From an uncultured Mycoplasmatota bacterium (GTDB lineage: Bacteria; Bacillota_I; Bacilli_A; RF39; UBA660): 24,301 bases of DNA. The translations under genes and the position numbers were made by a program. The notes beneath the pieces were generated by a model that saw only the letters and a program-made list of their open reading frames with translations, was not told the DNA's origin and searched no databases. Location: assembly GCA_900549325.1 (NCBI GenBank), contig UROI01000019.1:1-24301 (forward strand), given 5' to 3'. Below are positions 1 to 6,059 of the stretch, in pieces (the stretch's first letter is position 1; each line of letters begins with the position of its first letter).

Positions 1-277
1 TCATGTTTTTAACATAGTCAGCGTGTCCTGGACAGTCAACGTGAGCATAGTGTCTCTTTTCAGTTTGGTATTCAACGTGTGCAGTGTTGATTGTAATACC
101 TCTTTCTCTTTCTTCTGGAGCTTTATCAATGTTTGCATAATCCATGAATTCTGCTCCACCTTTAGCTGATAATACTTTTGTAATAGCAGCTGTTAATGTT
201 GTTTTACCATGGTCAACGTGGCCGATAGTACCAATGTTAACGTGTGGTTTTGAACGATCAAATTTAGCTTTTGCCAT
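1..277 (-). CDS. tuf: Elongation factor Tu, N-terminal part (cut by window edge)
   Basis: Only the first 92 codons are present; the rest lies left of the window. EF-Tu is the GTPase that delivers aminoacyl-tRNA to the ribosome. The translated part begins MAKAKFDRSKPHVNIGTIGH and holds the P-loop GHVDHGKT, the switch I element RGITIN and the G3 motif DCPGHADYVKNM, all standard for EF-Tu. The ATG at 277-275 follows a purine-rich AGAGGAAA site. It is the last gene seen of the str operon (rpsL-rpsG-unknown-fusA-tuf), 71 nt after fusA, and it also has its own likely promoter in that gap. Nothing unusual is visible in the retained portion. Confidence 0.97.
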   Translation of the reverse strand, partial: MAKAKFDRSKPHVNIGTIGHVDHGKTTLTAAITKVLSAKGGAEFMDYANIDKAPEERERGITINTAHVEYQTEKRHYAHVDCPGHADYVKNM

Positions 278-311
278 AATAATTTCCTCTCTTTCTTAAT
301 TTACATATTCT

Positions 312-339
312 ATTTTATCATATTATTATTATTTTTCAA
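312..339 (-). promoter_or_regulatory. Internal promoter for tuf
   Basis: On the minus strand, TTGAAA (339-334), a 16-nt spacer and TAAAAT (317-312) preceded by TGA (extended -10) lie just after the fusA stop. This would give tuf extra transcription independent of the rpsL promoter, as is common for tuf. Sequence-based prediction only. Confidence 0.5.
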
Positions 340-348
340 GTATTTTTA

Positions 349-2421
349 CTAATTTCCACCATTTTTTTTAATGATTTCATCAGCGATTGATTTTGGAACT
401 TCTTCGTAATGATCTAGTTCCATTACATAGTTTCCTCTACCTTGAGTAGAACTTCTTAAACTAGTTGCATAACCGAACATTTCTGCTAGTGGTACCATTG
501 CAGTGAATGCAATAGCATTTCCTCTAGATTCTTGTCCTTGTGGTTTACCACGTCTTGCAGTTAAGTCACCAATTACAGCACCAGTGTATTCGTCTGGAGC
601 AGTAACTACTACTTTCATTATTGGTTCAAGTAATACTGGTTTACATTTATTTCTCATTTCTTTTACTGCAAGTGAAGCAGCTATCTTAAATGCCATTTCT
701 GATGAGTCTACATCGTGGTATGATCCATCAAATAATGTAGCCTTAACATCTACCATAGGGTAACCTGCTAAAATACCAGTTTGCATTGCTTCTTGAAGTC
801 CTTTATCGATAACTGAAATGTATTCTCTAGGAACTACACCACCAACGATGTTATCAACGAATTCATAACCTTTTTCAGGATTTGGTTCAAATCTAACCCA
901 AACATGTCCGTATTGTCCACGTCCACCTGATTGTTTAATGTGTTTACCTTCACATTCACCCATTTGAGTGATTGTTTCTCTGTATGCAACCATTGGTGCA
1001 CCAACTGTAGCTTCAACATTAAATTCTCTTCTCATTCTATCTACGATGATATCAAGGTGTAATTCACCCATACCAGAGATAGTTGTTTGACCAGTTTCTG
1101 GATCTGTATGCATTCTAAATGTTGGATCTTCTTCAGCAAGTTTTTGAAGGGCAATTGCCATCTTCTCTTGGTCTGCTTTTGTTTTTGGTTCAACAGCCTG
1201 AGTAATAACTGGTTCTGGGAATTCCATACCTTTCATTATTACTGGTTTCTTTTCATCACATAGAGTATCAGCAGTTGTAGTATTCTTAAGTCCTACTGCA
1301 GCACCGATTTCACCAGCATATATTTCTGGAATTTCTTCTCTGTGATTAGCATGCATTAACAATATTCTACCAATTCTTTCCTTAACATCTTTAGTAGAGT
1401 TAAGTACATAAGAACCACTCTTTAAAGTACCAGAATATACTCTGAAGAATGTTAATCTTCCTACGAATGGGTCAGTAGCAATCTTAAATGCTAATGCTGT
1501 AAATGGTTCTGAATCTGATGGGTGTCTTAATACAACATTACCTTTCATATCAGTACATTCAATTGATGGAACATCAGTAGGAGCTGGTAAGTAATCTACT
1601 ACAGCATCAAGTAATAACTTAACACCCATATTACCTAAAGCAGTTCCACACATAACTGGGAAGAATTCTGCTTTTAATACACCTTTTCTGATGGCTTTCT
1701 TAAGTTCTTCTACAGTAACTTCTTCACCATCAAGATATTTCATCATTAAATCTTCGTCAAAATCAGCAGCAGCTTCGATTAATATATTTCTATATTCTTC
1801 TGCTTTAGCTTTCATATCTTCAGGAATCTCTATTTCAGTATAATTTTCTTCTTGTTTACCATCAAAGTGATATGCTTTCATAGTAACTAGGTCAATTACA
1901 CCGTTAAAATCTGATTCAGCTCCGATAGGAAGTTCTAGAGCAGCAGTATTTGCTCCTAATCTATCTTTGATTGTACCTAAGCTAAAATAGAAATCTGCTC
2001 CCATTTTATCCATTTTATTAGCAAATATAATTCTAGGTACACCATATTCATTTGCTTGTCTCCATACTGTCTCACTTTGTGGTTCTACACCAGCTTGAGC
2101 ATCAATAAGTAAAACAGCACCATCTAATACTCTTAAACTTCTTTGTACTTCGATTGTGAAGTCAACGTGTCCTGGAGTATCTATAATATTGAATCTATAA
2201 CCCTTCCAGAATGCAGTAGTAGCGGCACTAGTAATTGTAATACCTCTTTCTTGCTCTTGAGCCATCCAGTCCATTTGAGATTCACCATCATGAGTTTCAC
2301 CAATCTTGTGAATCTTATGTGTATGGAATAGAATTCTCTCAGTACAAGTTGTTTTACCTGCATCGATATGGGCCATGATTCCAATGTTTCTTGTATGATC
2401 TAAGCTTATTTCACGAGCCAT
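349..2421 (-). CDS. fusA: Elongation factor G
   Basis: EF-G is the GTPase that drives translocation of tRNA and mRNA on the ribosome and acts with RRF in ribosome recycling. The protein has 690 residues, the usual length. Residues 17-24 AHIDAGKT (G1), RGITIT (switch I, about 59-64), DTPGH at 81-85 (G3) and NKMD at 135-138 (G4) are intact, followed by the beta-barrel domain II and domains III-V, including the GGRGQYGHV loop. The start ATG (2421) follows AAGGAAA about 7 nt upstream. It lies between the unknown 103-aa gene and tuf in the str operon. The stop is TAG at 351-349. No odd features. Confidence 0.98.
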   Translation of the reverse strand: MAREISLDHTRNIGIMAHIDAGKTTCTERILFHTHKIHKIGETHDGESQMDWMAQEQERGITITSAATTAFWKGYRFNIIDTPGHVDFTIEVQRSLRVLDGAVLLIDAQAGVEPQSETVWRQANEYGVPRIIFANKMDKMGADFYFSLGTIKDRLGANTAALELPIGAESDFNGVIDLVTMKAYHFDGKQEENYTEIEIPEDMKAKAEEYRNILIEAAADFDEDLMMKYLDGEEVTVEELKKAIRKGVLKAEFFPVMCGTALGNMGVKLLLDAVVDYLPAPTDVPSIECTDMKGNVVLRHPSDSEPFTALAFKIATDPFVGRLTFFRVYSGTLKSGSYVLNSTKDVKERIGRILLMHANHREEIPEIYAGEIGAAVGLKNTTTADTLCDEKKPVIMKGMEFPEPVITQAVEPKTKADQEKMAIALQKLAEEDPTFRMHTDPETGQTTISGMGELHLDIIVDRMRREFNVEATVGAPMVAYRETITQMGECEGKHIKQSGGRGQYGHVWVRFEPNPEKGYEFVDNIVGGVVPREYISVIDKGLQEAMQTGILAGYPMVDVKATLFDGSYHDVDSSEMAFKIAASLAVKEMRNKCKPVLLEPIMKVVVTAPDEYTGAVIGDLTARRGKPQGQESRGNAIAFTAMVPLAEMFGYATSLRSSTQGRGNYVMELDHYEEVPKSIADEIIKKNGGN

Positions 2422-2460
2422 AATTCTTTTTCCTTTCTTAATTTTTAATTATTATAGTAA

Positions 2461-2525
2461 TTATTTTATTGCCCTAATAAGTCTTCTTCCTAACTCTTTT
2501 TTGGCATATAATTTTCTTTCAAGAA
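2461..2525 (-). pseudogene. Possible frameshifted C-terminal tail of the 103-aa gene
   Basis: Immediately after the stop of the 103-aa gene, the -1 reading frame encodes a basic, coding-looking stretch ending LERKLYAKKELGRRLIRAIK before TAA at 2463-2461. Re-reading one base back at the ATT AAA TAA end of the upstream gene would join the two into a protein of about 125 residues. No canonical slippery heptamer is visible, so a recent indel or an assembly error is likelier than programmed frameshifting. It may also be chance purine-rich leader sequence before fusA. Confidence 0.35.
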
Positions 2526-2837
2526 TTATTTAATTAACTTCATTAAGTCAATTATACCGAATTGTAAATCTTCTGCAATTAAAATTAAATTGTCATTTTT
2601 TTCTTCTATACATCTATAGGAGAAATCTACAATATCGTCTTTGCTATATGCAAAGATAATATTTTTTTTGTTTGTTTTAATCAAATATTGACTATATTGA
2701 TTAATAAAATCTAAAATGTATTTATTTGCCTCAATAACTATATCATTATTATTTGACACATTAATGATGCAAGCTAGAGAAGCAATTATTTTTCTGAACA
2801 AATTAATTATTGCTAAGCAATCAGAGTCTCTCTTCAT
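2526..2837 (-). CDS. Unknown 103-aa protein inserted in the str operon
   Basis: I do not recognise this protein. It sits between rpsG (39 nt away) and fusA, where the conserved str operon normally has no gene, and is co-directional with both. The start chosen is ATG 2837, because GAGGAGA lies 7 nt upstream; an in-frame TTG at 2852 overlaps that site and is unlikely. The sequence is mainly helical and hydrophobic in the first third (LAIINLFRKIIASLACIINV), without a clear signal peptide, and acidic to amphipathic later (DDIVDFSYRCIEEKNDNLILIAEDLQFGI), so it is probably cytosolic. It has three cysteines and no known motif. Continuation in another frame after the stop suggests a longer ancestral product. 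Function unknown; co-transcription with ribosomal genes implies constitutive expression. Confidence 0.7.
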   Translation of the reverse strand: MKRDSDCLAIINLFRKIIASLACIINVSNNNDIVIEANKYILDFINQYSQYLIKTNKKNIIFAYSKDDIVDFSYRCIEEKNDNLILIAEDLQFGIIDLMKLIK

Positions 2838-2876
2838 AGGTTTTCTCCTCAAATAATTACTAAACTATAGTAATAA

Positions 2877-3344
2877 CTACCATCTATAATGAGCAAATGC
2901 TTTATTAGCTTCTGCCATCTTGTGTGTATCGTCTTTCTTCTTAACTGAAGCACCTGTTCCGTTAGATGCATCAATTATTTCGTTAGCAAGATTTTCAGCC
3001 ATAGAATGACCATTTCTTAATCTTGCATATTGAGCAAGCCATCTGAATGCTAGTGCTTGTGCTCTATCTGGCTTAACTTCTACTGGTACTTGGTAGTTAG
3101 CTCCACCAACTCTTCTTGATTTAACTTCAAGAGCAGGTTTGATGTTATCCATAGCCTTGTTAAATACTACCATAGCATCTTCACCAGTTTTTTCTTTGAT
3201 TATATCAAAAGCATCATATATAATGTTTTGAGCAGTACCTTTTTTACCATCTTGCATGATATGGTTAACTAATTTAGTAACTACTTTTGAATTATATATA
3301 GGATCTGCTAAAACGTCTCTTTTAGTAGCTCTTCTTTTTCTCAT
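2877..3344 (-). CDS. rpsG: 30S ribosomal protein S7
   Basis: S7 nucleates assembly of the 30S head, binding the 3' domain of 16S rRNA, and contacts tRNA at the E site. The 155 residues match the usual 155-156. It begins MRKRRATKRDVLADPIYNS and contains the helical core GGANYQVPVEVKPDRAQAL and the C-terminal NKAFAHYRW, all typical. The ATG at 3344 has a strong AAGGAGG site about 7 nt upstream. It is 34 nt downstream of rpsL in the same operon. In other bacteria S7 can repress its own operon; no specific site is identified here. Confidence 0.98.
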   Translation of the reverse strand: MRKRRATKRDVLADPIYNSKVVTKLVNHIMQDGKKGTAQNIIYDAFDIIKEKTGEDAMVVFNKAMDNIKPALEVKSRRVGGANYQVPVEVKPDRAQALAFRWLAQYARLRNGHSMAENLANEIIDASNGTGASVKKKDDTHKMAEANKAFAHYRW

Positions 3345-3378
3345 AATCTTTATATCCTCCTTCCAATATTATTAATTT

Positions 3379-3792
3379 TTATTTTTTGTCTCTTTTAGCA
3401 CCGTATTTACTTCTACCTTGCTTTCTGTTTTGAACTCCAGCAGTATCTAAAGTACCTCTAATGATGTGATATCTAACACCGATTAGGTCTTTAACTCTTC
3501 CACCTCTTATTAAAACAACGCTGTGTTCTTGTAAGTTGTGGCCAATTCCTGGAATATAGCAAGTAACTTCCATACCATTAGAAAGTCTTACTCTGGCATA
3601 TTTTCTTAATGCTGAGTTTGGCTTCTTAGGGGTAATAGTACCAACCCTAGTACATACTCCTCTTTTTTGAGGTGATACTTGGATTGTTTGTTTCTTTTGA
3701 ATACTATTTTTACCAACTAATAATACTGGAGATTTACTCTTTCTAGTTTTCTTAGTTCTTGGCTTCTTAGTTAACTGATTAATTGTAGGCAT
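3379..3792 (-). CDS. rpsL: 30S ribosomal protein S12
   Basis: S12 lies at the decoding centre and controls accuracy. The 137 residues have the Bacillota-type insertion near the N-terminus. The streptomycin-region motif TPKKPNSALRK is present at 54-64 and GGRVKD at 97-102, with the aspartate (D102) that RimO can methylthiolate in other species. The residue after KDL, a near-universal proline (E. coli P90), is isoleucine here (I104). The start ATG 3792 follows AAAGGAG. It is the first gene of the str operon, behind a clear promoter and a leader that contains a hairpin and a short upstream reading frame. Confidence 0.98.
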   Translation of the reverse strand: MPTINQLTKKPRTKKTRKSKSPVLLVGKNSIQKKQTIQVSPQKRGVCTRVGTITPKKPNSALRKYARVRLSNGMEVTCYIPGIGHNLQEHSVVLIRGGRVKDLIGVRYHIIRGTLDTAGVQNRKQGRSKYGAKRDKK

Positions 3793-3830
3793 AATCTCAC
3801 TCCTTTCTTACACATATCCTGGTGTTTCAT
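3771..3830 (-). CDS. Candidate 19-codon leader peptide overlapping rpsL start
   Basis: In the rpsL leader, AAGGA lies 5 nt before an ATG at 3830 that opens a 19-codon frame (MKHQDMCKKGVRLCLQLIS). The frame runs through the rpsL ribosome-binding site and stops 20 nt inside rpsL in another frame. It could couple or regulate rpsL translation. It may equally be fortuitous, as there is no codon-level or comparative support. Confidence 0.25.
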   Translation of the reverse strand: MKHQDMCKKGVRLCLQLIS

Positions 3831-3843
3831 ATTCTTCCTTAAA

Positions 3844-3872
3844 TTTAAGTTTTGCCCATGACAAAACCTAAA
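3844..3872 (-). promoter_or_regulatory. Hairpin in the str operon leader
   Basis: The transcript from the rpsL promoter would fold TTTAGGTTTTG with CAAAACTTAAA (11 bp including one G-U, loop of 7) near its 5' end. No T-run follows, so it is not a terminator. It could stabilise the mRNA or be an autoregulatory site for a ribosomal protein; that is inference. Confidence 0.45.
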
Positions 3873-3887
3873 CTCGCAAGTGATTTA

Positions 3888-3916
3888 ATTATAATATTAT
3901 TGTCTTTTAAAGTCAA
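3888..3916 (-). promoter_or_regulatory. str operon promoter
   Basis: Minus strand TTGACT (3916-3911), a 17-nt spacer and TATAAT (3893-3888), an almost ideal vegetative promoter. The predicted start near 3881 gives a leader of about 90 nt before rpsL. Confidence 0.8.
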
Positions 3917-4025
3917 TACCTTTTATCTACTTTTTTAGGAAAATACGCAATATTTTATGCAATTTTTTATATTATTATGCTTTTTATTTACATTATGAAG
4001 ATAAAAATAAATTATCTCTACTCTA

Positions 4026-4054
4026 TTTACAAAAAAATAAAAATATAGTAATAT
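4026..4054 (+). promoter_or_regulatory. Promoter of the lipoprotein gene
   Basis: TTTACA (4026-4031), a 17-nt spacer and TAATAT (4049-4054) precede the AAGGA site and ATG 4087. The region from 3793 to 4086 holds this and the divergent str promoter and no gene. Confidence 0.6.
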
Positions 4055-4086
4055 TATTATAGTGATAGAAAGAAGGAAATAATATA

Positions 4087-4968
4087 ATGAAAATAAAGAA
4101 ATTTTTAATTTTAATATTTACAATTTTACTTATAATGCCTGGATGTAGTATAACTAAAGACTCTATGGAGGATATAACTATTTATACGACTATCTACCCT
4201 ATTAAGTATTTACTGGATAGTTTGTATGGAGATAATGCTACGATAAATAGTATTTATCCATCAGGAGTTGATACTGCTGATTATGAATTATCTGATAAAA
4301 AACTTGAAGAATATTCTAAGACTGATTTATTTGTATTTAATAGTTTGGATAAAGATAGAGACTACGCTGTTAAAATGATAAATAAGAATAAGAATTTAAA
4401 AGTTATTGATGTGTCTCTTGGTATTACTTATGCCAATGATATTACTGAACTATGGCTTAATCCTTATAATTACTTAATGATGGCACAAAATACTAAAGAT
4501 GGTTTACTTGAATATATTGATAATCCTTATTTGATATCTAATACTGATGGTACTGGTATTGAGGATAAATATGAAGAATTAAAATATAATTTATCTAGAT
4601 TGGATGCTGATTATAAAGAAGATATTAATCTTGCTACTTATAAAACAATAGTAGTAGATGATGATATGTTTAAATTTTTGGAAAAATATAATTTAAGAGT
4701 TATATCTCTTGAAGATAATGATAATTTAACTGATAGTACTATTAATGAGGTTAAAAAATTAGTTAATAATGGTACTATTAAATATATATATTCTTCAAAA
4801 GATGAAACTAATGATATTTGTAAAAGTATTATTGATAACTATGGTATTGATTTAGTTACTTTAAATACTATGGAAACTATTGATGGTGGAATTACTAATT
4901 CTAATGAGAATTATATAACTATTATGAACAACAATTTGGATCTTTTAAATAAAGAATTGTATAAATAA
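4087..4968 (+). CDS. Lipoprotein of the ZnuA/TroA substrate-binding fold lacking metal ligands
   Basis: The 293-residue protein starts with a lipoprotein signal (hydrophobic 6-17, lipobox MPGC, lipidated Cys20), so it is anchored outside the membrane. From residue 29 it follows the ZnuA/TroA (SBP_bac_9) pattern: ITIYTTIYPIKYLLDSLYGD, SGVDTADYEL, DLFVFNS, ELWLNPYNYL, a central helix at about 150-175, then IKYIYSSKDETNDICKSII. That family normally delivers Zn or Mn to an ABC importer through histidines in PHDYE and H-WLDP. Here these read TADYE (63-67) and ELWLNP (121-126), and the whole protein has no histidine. No ABC transporter genes are adjacent. It probably binds something other than Zn/Mn or serves as a structural or regulatory relative. 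AAGGA lies 9 nt before the ATG. Confidence 0.75.
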   Translation: MKIKKFLILIFTILLIMPGCSITKDSMEDITIYTTIYPIKYLLDSLYGDNATINSIYPSGVDTADYELSDKKLEEYSKTDLFVFNSLDKDRDYAVKMINKNKNLKVIDVSLGITYANDITELWLNPYNYLMMAQNTKDGLLEYIDNPYLISNTDGTGIEDKYEELKYNLSRLDADYKEDINLATYKTIVVDDDMFKFLEKYNLRVISLEDNDNLTDSTINEVKKLVNNGTIKYIYSSKDETNDICKSIIDNYGIDLVTLNTMETIDGGITNSNENYITIMNNNLDLLNKELYK

Positions 4969-4980
4969 TTAAAAAAGTAC

Positions 4981-5009
4981 TTGCCAAACCAAAAAAAATG
5001 TAATATAAT
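4981..5009 (+). promoter_or_regulatory. tRNA-Met promoter
   Basis: TTGCCA (4981-4986), a 17-nt spacer and a perfect TATAAT (5004-5009). Predicted start near 5016, a few bases before the tRNA. Confidence 0.8.
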
Positions 5010-5024
5010 TATATTACGTTTTAC

Positions 5025-5101
5025 GGCGAGATAGCTCAGTTGGCTAGAGCATTCGGTTCATACCCGAAGGGTCGAGGGTTCGAATCCCCCTCTCGCTACC
5101 A
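5025..5101 (+). tRNA. tRNA-Met (anticodon CAT)
   Basis: A full cloverleaf can be drawn: acceptor 5025-5031 with 5091-5097 (first pair G-U, as in Bacillus elongator tRNA-Met), D arm 5034-5050, anticodon stem 5052-5056 with 5064-5068, anticodon CAT 5059-5061, T arm 5074-5090, A73 and encoded CCA (5099-5101). The G1-U72 pair and similarity to the Bacillus sequence favour elongator Met, though tRNA-Ile(CAU) cannot be fully excluded by eye. The T stem has one A-C mismatch (5075 with 5089). The part from 5057 on is duplicated at 5911-5958, so the 3' half was probably supplied by an integrated element. Confidence 0.95.
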
Positions 5102-5104
5102 ATA
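5057..5104 (+). repeat. attL-like copy of a 48-bp direct repeat (tRNA 3' half)
   Basis: Identical over 48 bp to 5911-5958. It begins exactly at the first base of the anticodon loop and runs 3 nt past CCA. This is the classic footprint of tyrosine-recombinase integration into a tRNA gene, where the incoming element restores the 3' end. Confidence 0.85.
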
Positions 5105-5114
5105 TGAGTAATAA

Positions 5115-5138
5115 TAGATAGAAATATCTATTTTTTTT
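5115..5138 (+). terminator. Terminator after tRNA-Met
   Basis: TAGATA and TATCTA pair around a GAAA tetraloop, followed by eight T. It lies inside the cassette and so appears to replace the native terminator, now left at 5968-5995. Confidence 0.8.
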
Positions 5139-5155
5139 ATACATTTTAATCTTAT

Positions 5156-5207
5156 TTGACATATCAATACCATTGTATTACTATTTTTATCAATAATATG
5201 GTATAAT
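5156..5207 (+). promoter_or_regulatory. Two overlapping promoters for the cassette gene
   Basis: Promoter 1: TTGACA (5156-5161), 17 nt, TACTAT (5179-5184). Promoter 2: extended -10 TGG-TATAAT (5199-5207), whose -35 position coincides with the -10 of promoter 1. The gene's ribosome site AAAGGA follows at about 5232. Confidence 0.6.
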
Positions 5208-5245
5208 ATTATTAACAAAGATAGTTTGTGGAAAGGATATGAAAA

Positions 5246-5731
5246 ATGAAAAGTAAAAAAATTGCTAAAATTGTGATTATTATAATATTATTGATTTTGT
5301 TAATACCTATACCTTTTAAACTAAAAGATGGTGGTACAGTTGAGTGGAAATCTTTAACTTATTCAATATCAAAAGTTAATAGTATTTATTCAATAGATGA
5401 TATTCGTATGGGTTATAAAAAAGGAGTTATAATAAAGATATTTAATATTACTGTTTTTAATAATTCAAAATATGATATTGAAAAAGAATTTGTCATTGTT
5501 GATAGTAGTAAAAATAACGAAAACTTTGCTTGTGATTCTGCTTTAGAAGAAATTTATAAAGATGATGAATATATTTATTACTTACCTTGTCAAAAGAGTC
5601 AATATATTAAAGTAATTTATGCCCCTAACGAATATCAAGAGGGATTAAAATCTTCACTAGAAGATGGTACAATTAAAATAAGCGATTTAGATGAGTTTAA
5701 CATTGAATATATAAAAAAAGAAAGAAAATAA
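5246..5731 (+). CDS. Membrane-anchored extracellular protein, unknown function (cassette cargo)
   Basis: The protein has 161 residues: basic start KSKKIAK, one transmembrane segment at about 8-23, then FKLKDGGTVEWKSLTYSISKV, a pattern I recall from small hypothetical membrane proteins of Clostridia (KDGGTVEY-KALTY type). The rest is a beta-rich outer domain with two cysteines (Cys98 and Cys117 approximately) that could form a disulphide, and an acidic C-terminal part. No catalytic motif is visible. There is no evident lipobox, so it is probably held by the uncleaved N-terminal helix. The ATG at 5246 has AAAGGA about 8 nt upstream. It is the only gene in the tRNA-flanked cassette and carries its own promoters. 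Function unknown; I considered an immunity or surface role but have no evidence for either. Confidence 0.75.
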   Translation: MKSKKIAKIVIIIILLILLIPIPFKLKDGGTVEWKSLTYSISKVNSIYSIDDIRMGYKKGVIIKIFNITVFNNSKYDIEKEFVIVDSSKNNENFACDSALEEIYKDDEYIYYLPCQKSQYIKVIYAPNEYQEGLKSSLEDGTIKISDLDEFNIEYIKKERK

Positions 5732-5750
5732 ATTTAATGCTTAAAAAATA

Positions 5751-5817
5751 TTCAGGGAAATTTTAGGGAATTTTTATATAAAATTATTTATATTTATTTG
5801 AATTTACTTGAATTTAC
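5751..5817. repeat. Short tandem repeats near the cassette right end
   Basis: AGGGAA occurs twice 11 bp apart (5754-5759 and 5765-5770), and TTGAATTTAC occurs as a perfect 10-bp tandem pair (5798-5807 and 5808-5817). Helically phased repeats next to an att site are typical of integrase arm-type binding sites. Role inferred. Confidence 0.5.
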
Positions 5818-5836
5818 TTATATTTTATTTTATAAT
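5808..5836 (+). promoter_or_regulatory. Promoter-like sequence reading toward the right att site
   Basis: TTGAAT (5808-5813), a 17-nt spacer and TATAAT (5831-5836). A transcript would start near 5843, include a CCTTAT-TTC-ATAAGG hairpin (about 5853-5867) and the displaced tRNA half, and end at the terminator at 5968-5995. It contains no convincing reading frame, so it may be a small RNA or a relic. Apart from this and the repeats, nothing is seen in 5732-5910. Confidence 0.4.
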
Positions 5837-5910
5837 ATATATCGGAGCGAAGCCTTATTTCATAAGGAAAACGGTATAAAATGAGTAATAATTTAATTTA
5901 GGGCTTATTT

Positions 5911-5958
5911 TTCATACCCGAAGGGTCGAGGGTTCGAATCCCCCTCTCGCTACCAATA
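5911..5958 (+). repeat. attR-like copy of the 48-bp repeat (displaced tRNA-Met 3' half)
   Basis: Exact copy of 5057-5104, from the anticodon loop through CCA. It lacks an acceptor 5' strand and D arm, so it cannot be a functional tRNA. It marks the far end of the integrated cassette. Confidence 0.85.
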
Positions 5959-5967
5959 ATGTTTACT

Positions 5968-5995
5968 ACTAACTCATGAATGAGTTAGTTTTTTT
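5968..5995 (+). terminator. Probable original terminator of tRNA-Met
   Basis: ACTAACTCA and TGAGTTAGT pair around TGAA, followed by seven T. It lies 13 nt after the displaced CCA, where the pre-insertion tRNA terminator would be. Confidence 0.8.
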
Positions 5996-5999
5996 ATTG

Positions 6000-6054
6000 C
6001 CTCTTAAGCCTGTAGACTTAAGAGAAACAAGGAAGCCCTATGGTCTTCCTTGTT
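6000..6054 (-). repeat. Tandem-hairpin repeat, copy 1
   Basis: On the minus strand, hairpin A (6054-6026) has a 10-bp stem AACAAGGAAG/CTTCCTTGTT, an A-G mismatch, a CC/GG pair and loop ATA. Hairpin B (6025-6000) follows with no spacer: 26 nt, stem CTCTTAAG/CTTAAGAG, then T-G, CT/AG and loop AC. It begins 5 nt after the stop of the 178-aa gene, in sense orientation. See copies at 12257, 19544 and 24023. It might also end transcription of that gene, although only short T-runs follow. Confidence 0.8.
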
Positions 6055-6059
6055 AATTT

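Larger units (their letters stand above)
5057..5910. mobile_element. Small tRNA-integrated cassette (854 bp, no integrase)
   Basis: The segment bounded by the 48-bp direct repeats has a period of 854 bp. It carries one gene (5246-5731), its own terminator just inside the left end, a 12-bp repeat at both ends (ATGAGTAATAAT at 5104-5115 and 5881-5892), and short tandem repeats near the right end that resemble integrase arm sites. No recombinase gene is present, so it is either a deletion remnant of a larger integrative element or a non-autonomous cassette moved in trans. The repeats are seen directly; mobility is inference. Confidence 0.7.

Noticed and set aside
503..763. An 86-codon plus-strand open frame
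   Set aside because: Antisense to fusA domain IV-V; no independent support.
2515..2535. Programmed -1 frameshift in the str operon gene
   Set aside because: The sequence at the stop (TTA ATT AAA TAA) is not a canonical X-XXY-YYZ slippery site and no downstream stimulatory structure is evident; an indel is simpler.
5911..5958. A second tRNA-Met gene
   Set aside because: Only the part from the anticodon loop to CCA is present; the 5' sequence does not pair with the acceptor or anticodon stem, so it is a displaced half.
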